The notes under the pieces: model-generated
What the model saw: the letters and a program-made list of their open reading frames with translations, nothing else
The model's database searches: none
What the model was told of the DNA's origin: nothing
Position numbers and translations under genes: made by a program
Assembly (NCBI GenBank): GCA_947095585.1
Contig: OX352763.1
Location: 66,825,067 to 66,889,066, forward strand
Length of the DNA: 64,000 nucleotides
Reading direction: 5' to 3'
Source: Nephrocerus scutellatus
Lineage: Eukaryota > Arthropoda > Insecta > Diptera > Pipunculidae
Shown: piece by piece, positions 19,070 through 29,718 of the stretch
Layout: each line of letters begins with the position of its first letter
Position numbering within the stretch: the first letter of the stretch is position 1

Positions 19070-19667
19070 TTTTTTTTTAATTTCAGACGAAAAACCGGAG
19101 CAGTAATTGGACTTAGCAGCGCGCTTTATCCAAGAAGCAGAAGCTCTGCTCCACATAGAAGTTCCTCTGGAGCAACAGAAAGTGGGACCAAAGCCCCTTT
19201 CAATAGAAGAGTACCGGCAGCGGCAAAAACCAAGACGAACAGCAGTCGATGCTACAACAATACCAAACAGAAGTACACCGGGAGGCGAGCGTATAAAAGA
19301 AAAACTTCAACTAATAGAACGAAAAAGATTGGCGAACATCCATAACCAGAGAAGACTAGGGAGGAGTTCCTACGCCAACTGAAGGTTTTAAAGAAAACCA
19401 TCCGTTCCAAAAAGAACGAAAAGAAGAAGTAGAAAAATTTGGAGGAACAGAGGTTCCATAATCTTTTTAATGTCGTAGTTGAGAATATCAAATTACTTAC
19501 AAATGAACAACGACAAGGCCAGCAACAGGGACACTGACGAATTTATTTTTGAAGACGTTATTCGGCAGTATAAAACGAGGCTAATAAATGCCGCAGTAGA
19601 CCGGTTCCCACATCTGGTCGAACTACTCGAACTCATCGACAGTTGGAAGATGGACGATGACGATTAA
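19070..19667 (+). pseudogene. Decayed unrecognised ORF behind a splice-acceptor-like site
   Basis: After TTTTTTTTTTTAATTTCAG (ends 19086) a frame reads DEKPEQ, a TAA stop, then LDLAARFIQEAEALLHIEVP, KPLSIEEYRQRQ and ERIKEKLQLIERKRL to 19382. It continues in another frame with a Lys-rich stretch (KKTIRSKKNEKKK) and a stop, and in a third frame with FIFEDVIRQYKTRLINAAVD and ELLELIDSWKMDDDD to 19667. The three pieces seem to be one former basic, coiled-coil-prone protein ending in an acidic tail. I do not recognise the family; it might be a host gene 3' exon or a TE protein. Confidence 0.4.
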
Positions 19668-19977
19668 ATAATAATAATAATAATAATATTTGGCGCGACA
19701 GACAGACCAGACAGACGGTCCAAGGCCTAACTTCTCGCGACCATTTGTGCTTCACATGTTAATTTTTGGAAACAAATGAAAGGGACCTACAATTTAAGGC
19801 CGGATCCGAACGGCGAATTGAGAAGCTTTCCGTGACAAGGTATTATTTAATCTTGGAACGTTTGTCACCCATTCGCGAGAGGTGGGACACCGTGAAAAAT
19901 ACTTTTGGTGTTGCTGGGATTCGAACCTGAACCTCCTGCGCAGCAGCCATGTGCACTACCACTGAGCCACGGCGCCC
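19668..19977 (-). mobile_element. tRNA-derived SINE with (TAA)n tail
   Basis: On the minus strand the head starts GGGCGCCGTGGCTCAGTGGT (RNA polymerase III A box) and has GGTTCGAATCCCAGC (B box, 19913-19927). The acceptor ends do not pair, so it is not a working tRNA gene. The body has GCCGTTCGGATCCGGC and TTAAATTGTAGGTCCC, and the 3' end is an ATT repeat (19668-19690). Similar (TAA)n sequence flanks the head (19981-20004), suggesting insertion in a microsatellite and a target duplication. Confidence 0.75.
19913..19969 (-). promoter_or_regulatory. Internal Pol III promoter (A and B boxes) of the SINE
   Basis: A box TGGCTCAGTGGTAGTGC at 19953-19969 and B box GGTTCGAATCCCAGC at 19913-19927, both on the minus strand with a tRNA-like spacing. 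Confidence 0.65.
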
Positions 19978-20020
19978 ACTTAAATAATAATAAATAATAA
20001 TAAAATTCTTCTCTCTTTTT

Positions 20021-20152
20021 AAATTCTCTATACTAACTTCGCGTTCCCGTAGCTGGCTGGCTGGTGGGCAGAATCTTGTGATAAATTTTTAACACAATTC
20101 CTAAAGCCCGATTTGATTGAAATTTGGCACACATGTATATTTCCCGTGATAA
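20021..20152 (+). repeat. Inverted-repeat-bounded family, copy C left part
   Basis: It starts AAATTCTCTATACTAACTTC, then GGCTGGCTGG in place of the GGTCGGTCGG run, then AAAGCCCGATTTGATTGAAA. It stops at CCCGTGATAA where a mariner (TA duplication) interrupts it; it continues at 21421. Confidence 0.8.
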
Positions 20153-20154
20153 TA

Positions 20155-21419
20155 CAGGTTGACTGATACGAAGTGTTACCAAAACAAAACGCCACAGAAT
20201 TTTTATTTTTTGATGAATTTTATTGAATCAATATAAAATATTAAATATTAAATAACAAATATTTATATTTTCAAATTGCATTAGCAGTTTTCGATTTGGC
20301 CACCCTTAGCCGCGATTATGGCCTTCAAACGGCCGACAAATCAATTGCATGCAGCACGAAAGTGGCTCTGCGGTATTTTGGCCCATTCCCGGCGAAGCGC
20401 TTGCTTGAGATGATCGACACCTTGGTATTTTTTTATACCAACCATGCTCTTCAAAATACCCCAAACCAAGAAATCTATCGGATTTGCATCCGGTGAATTT
20501 GATGGCCTTTGTGCAGTGGAAATGAGCCGCGAAACGTTGTTTCTCAGCCAATCTTGATTGACGCGCGCTTTATGACTCGGCGCCGAGTCATGTTAGAATG
20601 TCCAGGTTCTGCGGCCAAAATGTTTTTGTGCGCAAGACTTTAACGCTCCATTCAACGCATGATCCCGATAAATTTGAGCATTTATCTTGATGCCACGGTC
20701 CAAAAAAACGAGAGGTGAACGGCTTTCGGCCGTTACGGCAGCCCAAACCATCCCCAATCGGCGGTGCTTGGTTTCAAGTGGCAATCCGTTGGTCCAAATT
20801 TTCAGTAGAATGGCCGAGCCAGTAAATCCGGTCGTTTTGCTTGTTCACATATTGCTCAATAACGAACGGTGACTCGTCGGAGAAAACCAAAGTCGGCAAA
20901 TCGCCACTTTCGTGCAAGCGCATCAACTCCTTTGCTCTTTCCACTCTAACTTTTTTTAAGCATCGGTGAGACCATGAGTTGTTTGGAATTTCAAGGCCTT
21001 TAGTCAAAGATGACCTTTAATATGTGCTGCATTAGTTCGAGCGAAATGTTCGCCTCACGAGCCATTTTTCTGCCGCTACGGCGCAGATTCCGAGCCATTT
21101 TGGCCTTCACATTCCGAATGATATCCGGCGATGTTGCAGTGCGTTTCGGTCCACCACCATGGCGTTTTGAAATGCTGCCAGTATTGTTATAACGATTTAT
21201 GGTGCGATACACAAACATTTTATTTTTCCAGCCAAAAATAGAGCAATTACACTATTACGCTTGAATTCCATTGCGGATTAATTTTTTACTGAATATTTCC
21301 CACTAAAATGTACTTGTTGTATACAATGGAATGAACTGTCATTAGTGTAAATTTGTGTCATCACTGGTTTGACAGCAATGGCAGTCTGAAGTTGGTAACA
21401 CTTCGTGTCAGTCACACGG
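20155..21419 (-). mobile_element. maT-type mariner transposon, DD37D
   Basis: The terminal inverted repeats share TGACTGAyACGAAGTGTTACC (left 20161, right ends near 21413), with TA on each side (20153-20154 and 21420-21421). The single minus-strand transposase has the signature DD37D, characteristic of the maT clade of Tc1/mariner. Removing the element restores the repeat-family sequence ...GATAATA/CTTTCTATTAAAATT, which confirms both ends. Confidence 0.9.
20300..21218 (-). pseudogene. maT transposase, multiple lesions
   Basis: Pieces in order: MFVYRTINRYNNTGSISKR (helix-turn-helix), RKMAREANISLELMQHILK, then VERAKELMRLHESGDLPTLV with FSDESPF (first Asp), GMVWAAVTAESRSPLVFLD, RTWTF, a stop, HDSAPSHKAR (second Asp) and SPDANPIDFLVWGIL (third Asp). 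Thirty-seven residues separate the second and third Asp, hence DD37D. Frame changes near 21005 and 20780 and the TAA before HDSAP disable it. Confidence 0.85.
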
Positions 21420-21420
21420 T

Positions 21421-21482
21421 ACTTTCTATTAAAATTTGAGTGTAATCGGGTCGCGGGGTCTGGGGCACCCATAAAAAATGTT
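21421..21482 (+). repeat. Inverted-repeat-bounded family, copy C right part
   Basis: CTTTCTATTAAAATTTGAGTG continues the unit cut at 20152, followed by GGTCTGGGGCACCC. It then ends without the usual terminus. Confidence 0.7.
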
Positions 21483-21605
21483 TTTCCCCGGCATCAGATC
21501 ATTTCATACTACAATGACTGTGTTCTGGGTGCGTTGTGCGCTGTGAACTGTGGGCAGCGCTGCTGGCTTTACGGTGGGGTTGTTTAAATTAAACATTTTT
21601 CTAAG

Positions 21606-21839
21606 ATGGGAAAAACCCAGTCAAAGGTTGAAGAGGTCATGTTAAATAACAATGGACCTCAAACTAATAAAAACTACGAAACAATGAAGTATGGAATAGA
21701 CATAGTCACAATTATATTAGTATTAATAATAATTCTAGGTTTTATTTATATCCGTAGAATACTAAGCAGGAAGGTAAACAACGTAATAAAAAAAGAGATT
21801 ATAAAACAGCATGTAATAGGAAGGCGGTTATCGGTATAA
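21606..21839 (+). CDS. 77-aa membrane ORF upstream of gag in element C
   Basis: ATG at 21606 encodes MGKTQSK, a start that fits the N-myristoylation pattern (MGxxxS), then a hydrophilic stretch and one hydrophobic helix (IVTIILVLIIILGFIYI, about residues 34-50), then a basic tail (RRILSRKVNNVIKKE). No stop or frameshift is seen. I do not know a function; it may help target Gag or RNA to membranes, an inference. It sits about 375 bp before the gag frame. Confidence 0.5.
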   Translation: MGKTQSKVEEVMLNNNGPQTNKNYETMKYGIDIVTIILVLIIILGFIYIRRILSRKVNNVIKKEIIKQHVIGRRLSV

Positions 21840-21893
21840 TGAGTATGTAATTAAATTTAATAACGCAAAAAAAATTTTTTTTTTCTCTCCCTA

Positions 21894-22656
21894 ATGGAAG
21901 AGCTCGGCTCTTTTATAGAAGATCTTTACACCATCGTGAAAAATCTAAGAAAGGATGGACTAAATAGGAATAGATCTAGGGAATCAGGTGAAAGAAAGTT
22001 AGAACAAGTTCATGAAATTTTTAGATAGGCACAAACTATAGCAAAACATCTAGAAGAAACCATACCTGAAAAAAAGAACTTCAAACCCTATATGAAAAAT
22101 TACACAAATATAAGATAGAAGCAATAGACAGAATCGAAAAAAGGATAATACAGGAGATAAGAACAGAAGACGCAAAACTCACACCTAACGAAACATTAAC
22201 GAACACAAGCAAAATGACGGACGAATTCAGTTTTAGTTTCTCTCAGAAGCTACCAACACTTACGTGTGAAGAGGAAGGCAAAAGACTGGAGATCGTTAGA
22301 GACTTTCTAAACAGTATAGAATTCTATAATGACACACTTTCCCCAATCGAAAAACAAACGTCAATAAAATTCCTACTAAAATGCAAAATCCAAGGCAGGG
22401 CACTCACCGAGTTGGGAAGCCTAAAACCAGAAGATTTTGCACAGCTAAAAAAATATCTTACTGAAAAATGCGGACCAAAAGAAACCAAATAAAACTAAGT
22501 AGTACTCATCATGGATAAGTTACGAGAACTCGTAACGGACGTTGAGACACTAGTAACCAAAATGACAGAACTAGAAGTTTCTTGCCATGGTGAAAGCACC
22601 CGAGCAACATTGACTGCAGCAAAGGATAGTCGAGGATTAGCATTCCTGAAAAAGGG
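21894..22656 (+). pseudogene. gag: Gag of element C, N-terminal part
   Basis: An ATG at 21894 opens MEELGSFIEDLYTIVKNLRK and stops at 22026; a second frame starts at 22214 (MTDEFSFSFSQKLPTLTCEE) and reads FLNSIEFYNDTLSPIEKQ and LLKCKIQGRALTELGSLKP to a stop at 22490. A third piece, MDKLRELVTDVETLVTK from 22511, continues until the BEL insertion at 22657. The helical capsid style is that of Gypsy gag. Stops show it is decayed. Confidence 0.65.
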
Positions 22657-23365
22657 TGTTTGTATGTAGATGTGTTGTTGGGTCTACTAGTATTGACCAA
22701 GGTTCTTATACCTTGACAATAGTGGATGATAATGGTACATAAACCAGTATCACCAATTAGGCTTGCAACGTTTGTTTGTGTTACCCAGTGAATGCAAAGA
22801 ATGCGAACAATGAACGACGATTTAAAGTAAACTCTTACGAACCTTTTAATTGAATGATAATTTATTTGATTTTTTCATAGCTTATATACTATGATTTCTT
22901 ATCATAAGCATGCATTCGTTGAGTGCTAGCACTGCACTAGCCCAGACAACTCGAACGGATGTTTCCCATGAAAAAGTGCTAGATTAAGATTTGTAACAAA
23001 ATATTATATGAACGCACACGTCAAAGGTGTGCACCGAACGTGGGAATAAATGACAAAAAGTGTGATAAGAAATTATGCTACTGAATAAGTCAGCACATTG
23101 CACTGATCGTGGGAACAAGAATACTGCAAAATAAGACGTCAGCACATTGCGCTGGTCGTGTGAATAAATTTAAAGACAATTTGGTAACTAAATATACTGT
23201 TACATGTGCATGTGTCTATTTTGAATTTTATACATTTATTTGATAAGGAAATATGTGCAATGTGTGCATTTGAGTTTTATTAATCTAAGTAAGGAAATAT
23301 GTGCAATGTGTGCATTAAAGTTTTATTAATCTAAGTAATGAAATTTACTACTCTAAGTATCAACA
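22657..23365 (-). repeat. BEL dimer LTR 1 (3'-most on the minus strand)
   Basis: Plus strand TGTTTGTATG...AGTATCAACA, 709 bp. It has direct repeats GGAAATATGTGCAATGTGTGCA near 23248-23305. It differs from the other two in several substitutions and a small rearranged stretch near 22925-22940. Confidence 0.92.
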
Positions 23366-24902
23366 TTCTCCGCGCCTTGAACTATTGTTCAAATATGAAC
23401 GGTAAAGTTGTCTCCATCTCTTGAGATAGTCCTTGGGTCTGGCAGTGGTGTGTTGGTCGTTGCTTGTTTTTGACGACGTTGTATGTTAGTGCAGATTTTG
23501 TAGCTCAAGATGATCAGGCAGCAGAAGACAGCGATATATCCAATCGTAAACTGATGGACATCATGGGCTTGTGTTTGGTGCAGCATTTCATTAAGTTGTT
23601 GTTGTGTGATGAACTCTTGGATCTTTTCATCTGACTGTCCTGAATACTCTATCGTGTGGTGAACTAAGTATTATGGATTGCGGATGTTTATGAAGTTGGA
23701 CAGATTCCCCGCCGGCGTGAACCATTTCCTTACTGAGCTGGAATAGACGTTGTGCCCATGGATGGCAACTAAATCGTGTTTAACGGTGCAGTCCGCCGGA
23801 ATTGTTATAATGCCAGACCGTTGCAGAATTACTTGAGACACGTTCCTATGGCAAACGACGTTTAACAGAATTTCGTTCCGTAGGGAAAATGATGTAGCTC
23901 TGTCATTAGGTCCAAGATAGACGATTAAATTTTTTGAAGATTGGTGACAGTGAGGAAAATTTGAAAAGTCTGCGACATTACTAGCTGAGCTAATTGTTGT
24001 CGATAAATTTGGGTCGTTGAATTGTTGACTTGATCCATTATTTCCTTTATTTCGACGTCGAGATTTTGAAATTGTTTTTTGATTCTTCCTTGGTTGATTA
24101 GGATTAGGTTGGCAGTAGAATTGATAATTGATCTTTGATTTTTCATAAGACGTAAGAGATAATCTTCTCCAGCTCGCAAATCTGTAATGACGCGTGACAT
24201 GCGTTCGGCATAATCTGAATCTAAAACTCCAAATAGGGCATTGGCTACATTCCCCACAATATTGATAGCCCCACTTTTTGATCGGGAGGATCCTTGTCGC
24301 AGTAGTTCGTCATTGTCTTCTAATTCCTGATAGAGATGAACAAAGTGTTGTATGGAATTGTTGCAGAAATCTTTGTCTGTCATGGCTCGGCAAAGTGTTT
24401 TGAGCTTGATGCATCCTTCTCTTACTAGGTTCAGGTCGTTTCGGTAGGGCTTCAGGTCGTAGTAAACCACTAAGTTCCATTCATCCGAAATGATATGCGC
24501 GTTTCCCAGGTTTTCGAAATGGATTCCGAGAGTAGAGTTGAATTGGAGTATTTTTACTTCAGACCACAAGACTACTGGTAATAGGAACGAGATGAGTAAG
24601 ATAGTCGGTAGCGTAACGAGAGGATTGCTTCGAATTTTCTTCTTCGGAGGTGGTTCTGCTTGAGGTAACTGTTCAGGATGTTCACCGATGTGCGGAGAGC
24701 TTGAATTTGGCTCTTCACATGATGTTAACTTTGGAGGAACTGGTGGAGTTTTCAAGTCGGCTTGAGATCCAAAATCTTGAATTTCAACAGGTAGAGGTGA
24801 CAACCTGTGAATTGGCCTTCGGAAGATGCTGTTTGCTGTTTGTATTTCTGCAACGCGCACTACTCCGTTTTCTCCGGGAATGGTCTGAAGTACTCTCCCC
24901 AC
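23366..24902 (-). pseudogene. env: Env-like gene, left BEL unit
   Basis: A 325-codon frame (24902-23925) has an early hydrophobic segment (LPTILLISFLLPVVLW), then a basic-site/fusion-like region (SRSKSGAINIVGNVANAL) and a long helical region. A frameshift ends it at 23925; the C-terminal part, with a membrane anchor (IGYIAVFCCLIILSYKIC) and a short tail, is in another frame at 23586-23389. The layout resembles baculovirus F-type envelope proteins carried by some insect retroelements. In-frame TAG separates it from pol (24903-24911). It cannot be made as a whole protein. Described only; not reconstructed. Confidence 0.7.
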
Positions 24903-27900
24903 TGGCTATTTCATGACTGGACAGTTGTCCTCTTTAATAATGACAAAAGTTCCTGGAAGTATATTATTGCATTTGTGCTGCCACTTATGGCGTTGTTGAA
25001 GCTCATGAAAATATTCATTCTGCCATCTTTTCCAAAAGCCTGGGAGATTAGCCCTGGAAGGTTCAGCTGCTGGATCAATGGAGTTTGTTAATGGAATGGC
25101 TCTCCTATAATTAAATGTCCTGGTGTTAGTGCAATCAAATCGTTCGGATCAGCTGACATCGGAGTGAGTGGTCTTGAATTCATGATGGCTTCAATTTCAA
25201 TCACCAGTGTTTCTAGATCTTCATAGGTCAATGACGCAGGTTCCAGGCTGCGTTGTAAGAAATGTTTTGCCGACTTTACCGCTGCTTCCCAAAGGCCTCC
25301 GAAATGGGGTGCCCTAGGAGGAATGAAATGAAATTCAATTCCTCTTGCTATGAATGCGTAGTGTATCTTCGTTCTTGCTTTGTCAGTGTGAATCATTTCG
25401 CTCAACTCTTGTAATTGATTCTTGGCACCGCCAAAGTTGGTTGCGTTGTCACAATACAAGTGACGGCAATTACCTCGCCTTCCGATGAATCGTTTTATAG
25501 CCGCTATGAACCCCATGGTTGAGAGGTCCGTGACAAGTTCTAGATGAACTGCCTTAGATGCGAAGCAGCAGAATACTGCGATGTATGTTTTTTGAGGATG
25601 CTTTCCCCTCACCTTAAAATGAGTCCTGAATGGACCGCAAAAATCAACCCCCGCATTAACAAATGGACGCGTTGGCAGGACTCTATGCGCAGGAAGATTT
25701 CCCATTATTTGCGTGAGCAATTTTGGTTTTGCCCTTGCACACCTGACGCAATTCTGTACCATTGATTGCGCTAATGTTTTGCCTTTGATGGGCCAGAATT
25801 TCTGTCTAGTGATAGATAGAAGAGCTTGTGGACCACAATGTAGATTCTCGCTGTAAAGTGACGTCACCAGTAACTTCGTGAATGGGTGTGAATAAGGAAG
25901 TAGTAGCGGATGTTTTATTTCGTACGGTAGTGATGAGGCTTTCAGACGACCACCTACTCGGATTGCGCCTCTATCATCAATGAAAGGAGATAAGCTTACG
26001 ATTGGGCTGTCCTTTGGGGTCTCTGCGAGTTGTTGTAGATGTCTTAAGTCCTTCTTGAACTCCTCACCCTGCATAGTCTTTATAATGCATATTAATGACT
26101 TATGCATTTCCATCGGCTTCAAGGTACCCGTATCTCCCTTTGGTTCCTTGTTCTTTGTGGCCCTCGAGTAACTAATAAATCGAAGTACGTAAGCGTAAAT
26201 GCGTTGAAGTCTCCGGAAGTTGTTTTGATGATCAACATTGTGCATTATACCGTAGGGCTCGGCTGTAGCTTCTAACACATGTTTTGTGATTCTTTTCTCG
26301 ACGTCGCATTCACCTTTAGTCGTGTATGGAGGGGGCCATGCCGATTCCACTCCATGTAAGTATAGAGGTCCATAAAACCACAGGTTGCATGATGCCAACT
26401 TCTCTGCCGGGATCCCACGCGAAAGTATGTCGGCCGAGTTGTCTCTAGATCGTACGTGTCGCCATTGTGGAGCTGATGAGAGCTCCTGGATCTTTGATTC
26501 GCGATTAGCGACGAAGGTTTTGAAGGATGACGACGATGAAGTAATCCAAGCCAATACTATTTCCGAGTCTGCCCACACATAGGTAAAACACGCTTTGAAT
26601 CCCAGGTCCCTTTTGATGCGATTGACCAATTTTGCTGCTTGTGTTGCTGCGCATAACTCCAGCCGAGGTGTAGTGAGTTTTTTTATTGGAGCCACCTTTG
26701 ACTTGGCACATAGTAGTCGGACTGTGATGATGTTGTCCTTACTGACAGCTCTAATGTAAATAGCTGCGCCGTATGCCCTTTCAGACGCATCTGCAAATGC
26801 ATGAATCTGGACAGACTTTGGGATTCTGTGCAAAAATATATGTCGATCAATCTTGACGTCTCTCAGATGCTTGAGCCCTTCGCGGAAATGCTTCCACTCC
26901 AATTGTAGTTCCTTGGAAAGAACAGCGTCCCAATCAACTGCATCCTTCCAGAGTTTTCGAAGAAACATTGGACTTAAGAAACCCAATGTATCGAATAGGT
27001 AAGCAATGTCAGACAGTACGGTGCGTTTGTTAATTTTTTCGTTAATGCTAGGTTGAATGTTCACGAGGAAGGAATCTGACTTAGGTATCCATGTTTGCCC
27101 AAGTGTTTTGATATGAATAGAGTCATCAATGTCCAGATCTAATTGATGTGCGATGTCACTTGCCGGAAATCTTTTTAAAAAGCTCTCATGATTTGAACAC
27201 CACTTTCGCAGGGTGAAGCCAGCTTTGAGAAGCAGCTTATCTGTTTGGTCCTGCATTTCCAATGCTGTACTCAGGCTATCTGAACTTGTCATTACGTCGT
27301 CAACGTAGAAGTCCCTTTTTAATACTTCTGCACCCAACGGATAACCCTTGGATTCGTCATTTGCTAATTGTTTTAGACATCTTGTGGCTATATAGGGCGC
27401 GGATGTAATCCCGTACGTAACTGTTTCTAGTTGATAGGTCTGTATGTCTTCTGTAAGGGTGTCTCTCCAAAGAATTAGCTGGAAGCGTTTGTCAACCTCG
27501 TGGATAAGTATTTACCGATACACTTTTCAATATCAACCGTTAAAACATATCTGGGTAGGCGAAAGCGAAGTAGGATTGAGATTAAGTCATGTTGAATGGT
27601 TGGACCAGTTAATAAGAGATCTTTGAGCAATATATTGGATGTTGTTTTTGATGAGGCATCAAAAACCACTTGTAATTTTGTAGTTGTGCTGCTCGGTTTT
27701 AGTATGCTGTGATGAGGAAGAAAATAGTGTGCTCCCTCCATCTTGCTGGCATCGATTTTTTCCAATTGTCTAAGATTTCTATATTCATTTATGAACTAGT
27801 GATATTGCTATTTGAGGTCTTCTTGTCTTGCTAATTTTCTTTCGAGTGCCAGGTAGCGCTGTTGCGCAAACCCTCTTGGCTCTCCTGGCTCGCTTGGATC

Positions 27901-28158
27901 TCCTTTGAAAGGGAGTCTGACAACAAATCGCCCACTGCTATTTCTTTTGGTGTTTTCAGTAAAATGGGTTGCGCACCTTCTCTCTTCAGCTGTGCGACTC
28001 CTTTCTTCTGATTGTGGAACTTCTTCTATTTTCCAAAACCTTTTCATATCTTGCTTTAATTGGTCTTCAGTGCAAATCACGCTAGTTGCCCATAATTGGG
28101 TTATGTCTCCAGCTTTCCCAGAGACTATCCAGCCAAAGTGTGTATTGTGTAGCGTTGG
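24903..28158 (-). pseudogene. pol: Pol of left BEL unit: protease end, RT, RNase H, integrase
   Basis: Pieces: RT fingers (28080-27808, FWKIEEVP; 27765-27475, LPHHSILKPSSTTTKLQVVF), a frameshift plus stop near 27510, then a 749-codon frame (27337-25088) with [12 protein letters not shown] (RT active site), RNase H-like [17 protein letters not shown] and [12 protein letters not shown], and integrase with [32 protein letters not shown] and [12 protein letters not shown]. Domain order and wording are BEL/Pao. A 32-bp deletion near 25040 (relative to the right unit) shifts the last integrase part. The TAG near 24909 is shared with the right unit. Confidence 0.85.
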
Positions 28159-29648
28159 TTAGTCCCTTCCCAGACTTATTTGTCCTACGTCGAGTAAGTG
28201 AAAGTAAACTTCAGCTCCAATTAATAGGTCAACATGATCCGGACGATCGAAAAGTGGATCCGCAAGTATAATGTTTTTCGGAATGGCCCATTCCGAATGT
28301 TCGATCCTTCGTGTTGGCTGAGGACAACGAGCTCTTCCTGCTGCAATAGACATCAACGCACGTGCAACCGGTTTCTTTTGATAGTCTTCTATGCTTCGAC
28401 CTTTGTTTCCCAATGCCTCCAAGGATTGAAAGCGGACTTCGAGAAATGTTAGGAAGTCTGATAGCACGGGCAATGCTCTTGGTCTCTTCAATGACTGTTC
28501 GTACAATGAGTGCGTATTGCGATCTAATTTTCGGATGAGTACATGGACCAGCAGTGGATCCCAGTGCATGATGTTTACACCGAGATTGTATAGCCCATGT
28601 AGACATTCCTGAGTGGTGTCATTATGCCTGAGGCTGATTCTGACGAAATTGGAGCTTGCTGCAATAGTCGATTTAGGAATGCTGTAGTTAGGAGCCTCAA
28701 ATTTTCATAACGTTCTTGCAGAATCTTCCATGTGGAAGAATAATTTTCATTGGAGAGAGCAAGATGTCGGATAAATTTTTTTGCTTCTCCCGACAGATTA
28801 GTCTTCAGGTACCACATCTTTTCGCACTCTGCCATTGACTGTTTGTCCACCATTTGAGTAAATAAGTTGTGGAATTGTTTCCATTTAAGATAGTCTCCAT
28901 CGAATTTAGGCAGTACAATTTGAGGTAAGTTCAATCGGGTGCTGTTGCTCGCTGTTGTGGATGGTTGTGATTGTTGTGGTATAGCACAGTTGTCGCGTTC
29001 TTCTGCACATTTTACAAGTGCACCTTGAGCGATAACTTCCATTTTGATGAAACCTTGCAGGTCGTGGCCAGCCGTTTCTGGGTCATCTGTCATGTCCCAA
29101 ATTTTGTCTTGAAGGCATTCAATTTGTACCCAAAAGTTTGTAATCGTCTCTCTTTTCAGCTCTCAAAACTGCTTTGATGTCGCTTGCGATTCCTGCAGGC
29201 TGTCTAGAGCACGCAGCCGTGCCTTCATCAAGGCTTCTTGCCGTCTGATCGTGCGTATGACTTCGTTTGATGTCTGTTGTGGTGCAGAGGCGTCATCTTG
29301 TAATCTATGCTGTGACAACGTCCCCTTTGTTGATTCTGCTGTAACATCTTTAGCGGCGGCTAGTTGAAGGGACGATATGTTCATCTGGAATTCGTCTTTG
29401 TATCGATCGCGAATAGCCTTTATGGCATCGTAGTAATTATTCGCAAAGTAGATATGATCCAATTGGTCTGGATGGGAGGACTTGATGTCGCTATGTGTTG
29501 CATCAAAGTCCTGCCAAAGCTCCTCAAGCCTTTGAAGGCGTTCTTTGTAGTATATGACTATCCTAGTGACGAGGTCCTTCTTATAGTTTGAAATGGTTCG
29601 CTCGATTCCAGATCCAGTGGTTCGTTGCAGTTCCGCCTTCTGGTCCAT
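28159..29648 (-). pseudogene. gag: Gag and protease remnant of left BEL unit
   Basis: Frames 29648-29163 (MDQKAELQRTTGSGIERTIS), 29093-28575 (LNLPQIVLPKFDGDYLKWKQ) and 28569-28159 make a BEL gag. The last frame passes from GRARCPQ directly to IILADPLFDRPDHVDLLIGA, so the zinc knuckle and protease active site are deleted in frame. The deletion (484 bp relative to the right unit) lies between two GAGGA copies. The rest of the gag is close to the right unit. Confidence 0.8.
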
Positions 29649-29697
29649 AGTGCTGCTGCAGGGAATGCTTCACGGTGTAATTGTTAAACGTTGCTGC

Positions 29698-29716
29698 AAT
29701 CACGTCGGGGTCACCA
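29698..29716 (-). promoter_or_regulatory. Primer-binding site complementary to tRNA-Trp (left BEL unit)
   Basis: Plus strand AATCACGTCGGGGTCACCA, two bases from the LTR edge. From memory, this equals the 3' end of eukaryotic tRNA-Trp including CCA, so the minus-strand element would be primed by tRNA-Trp. Confidence 0.75.
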
Positions 29717-29718
29717 AA

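Noticed and set aside
19905..19977. Functional tRNA gene on the minus strand
   Set aside because: A and B boxes are good, but the acceptor strands do not pair and a SINE body follows.
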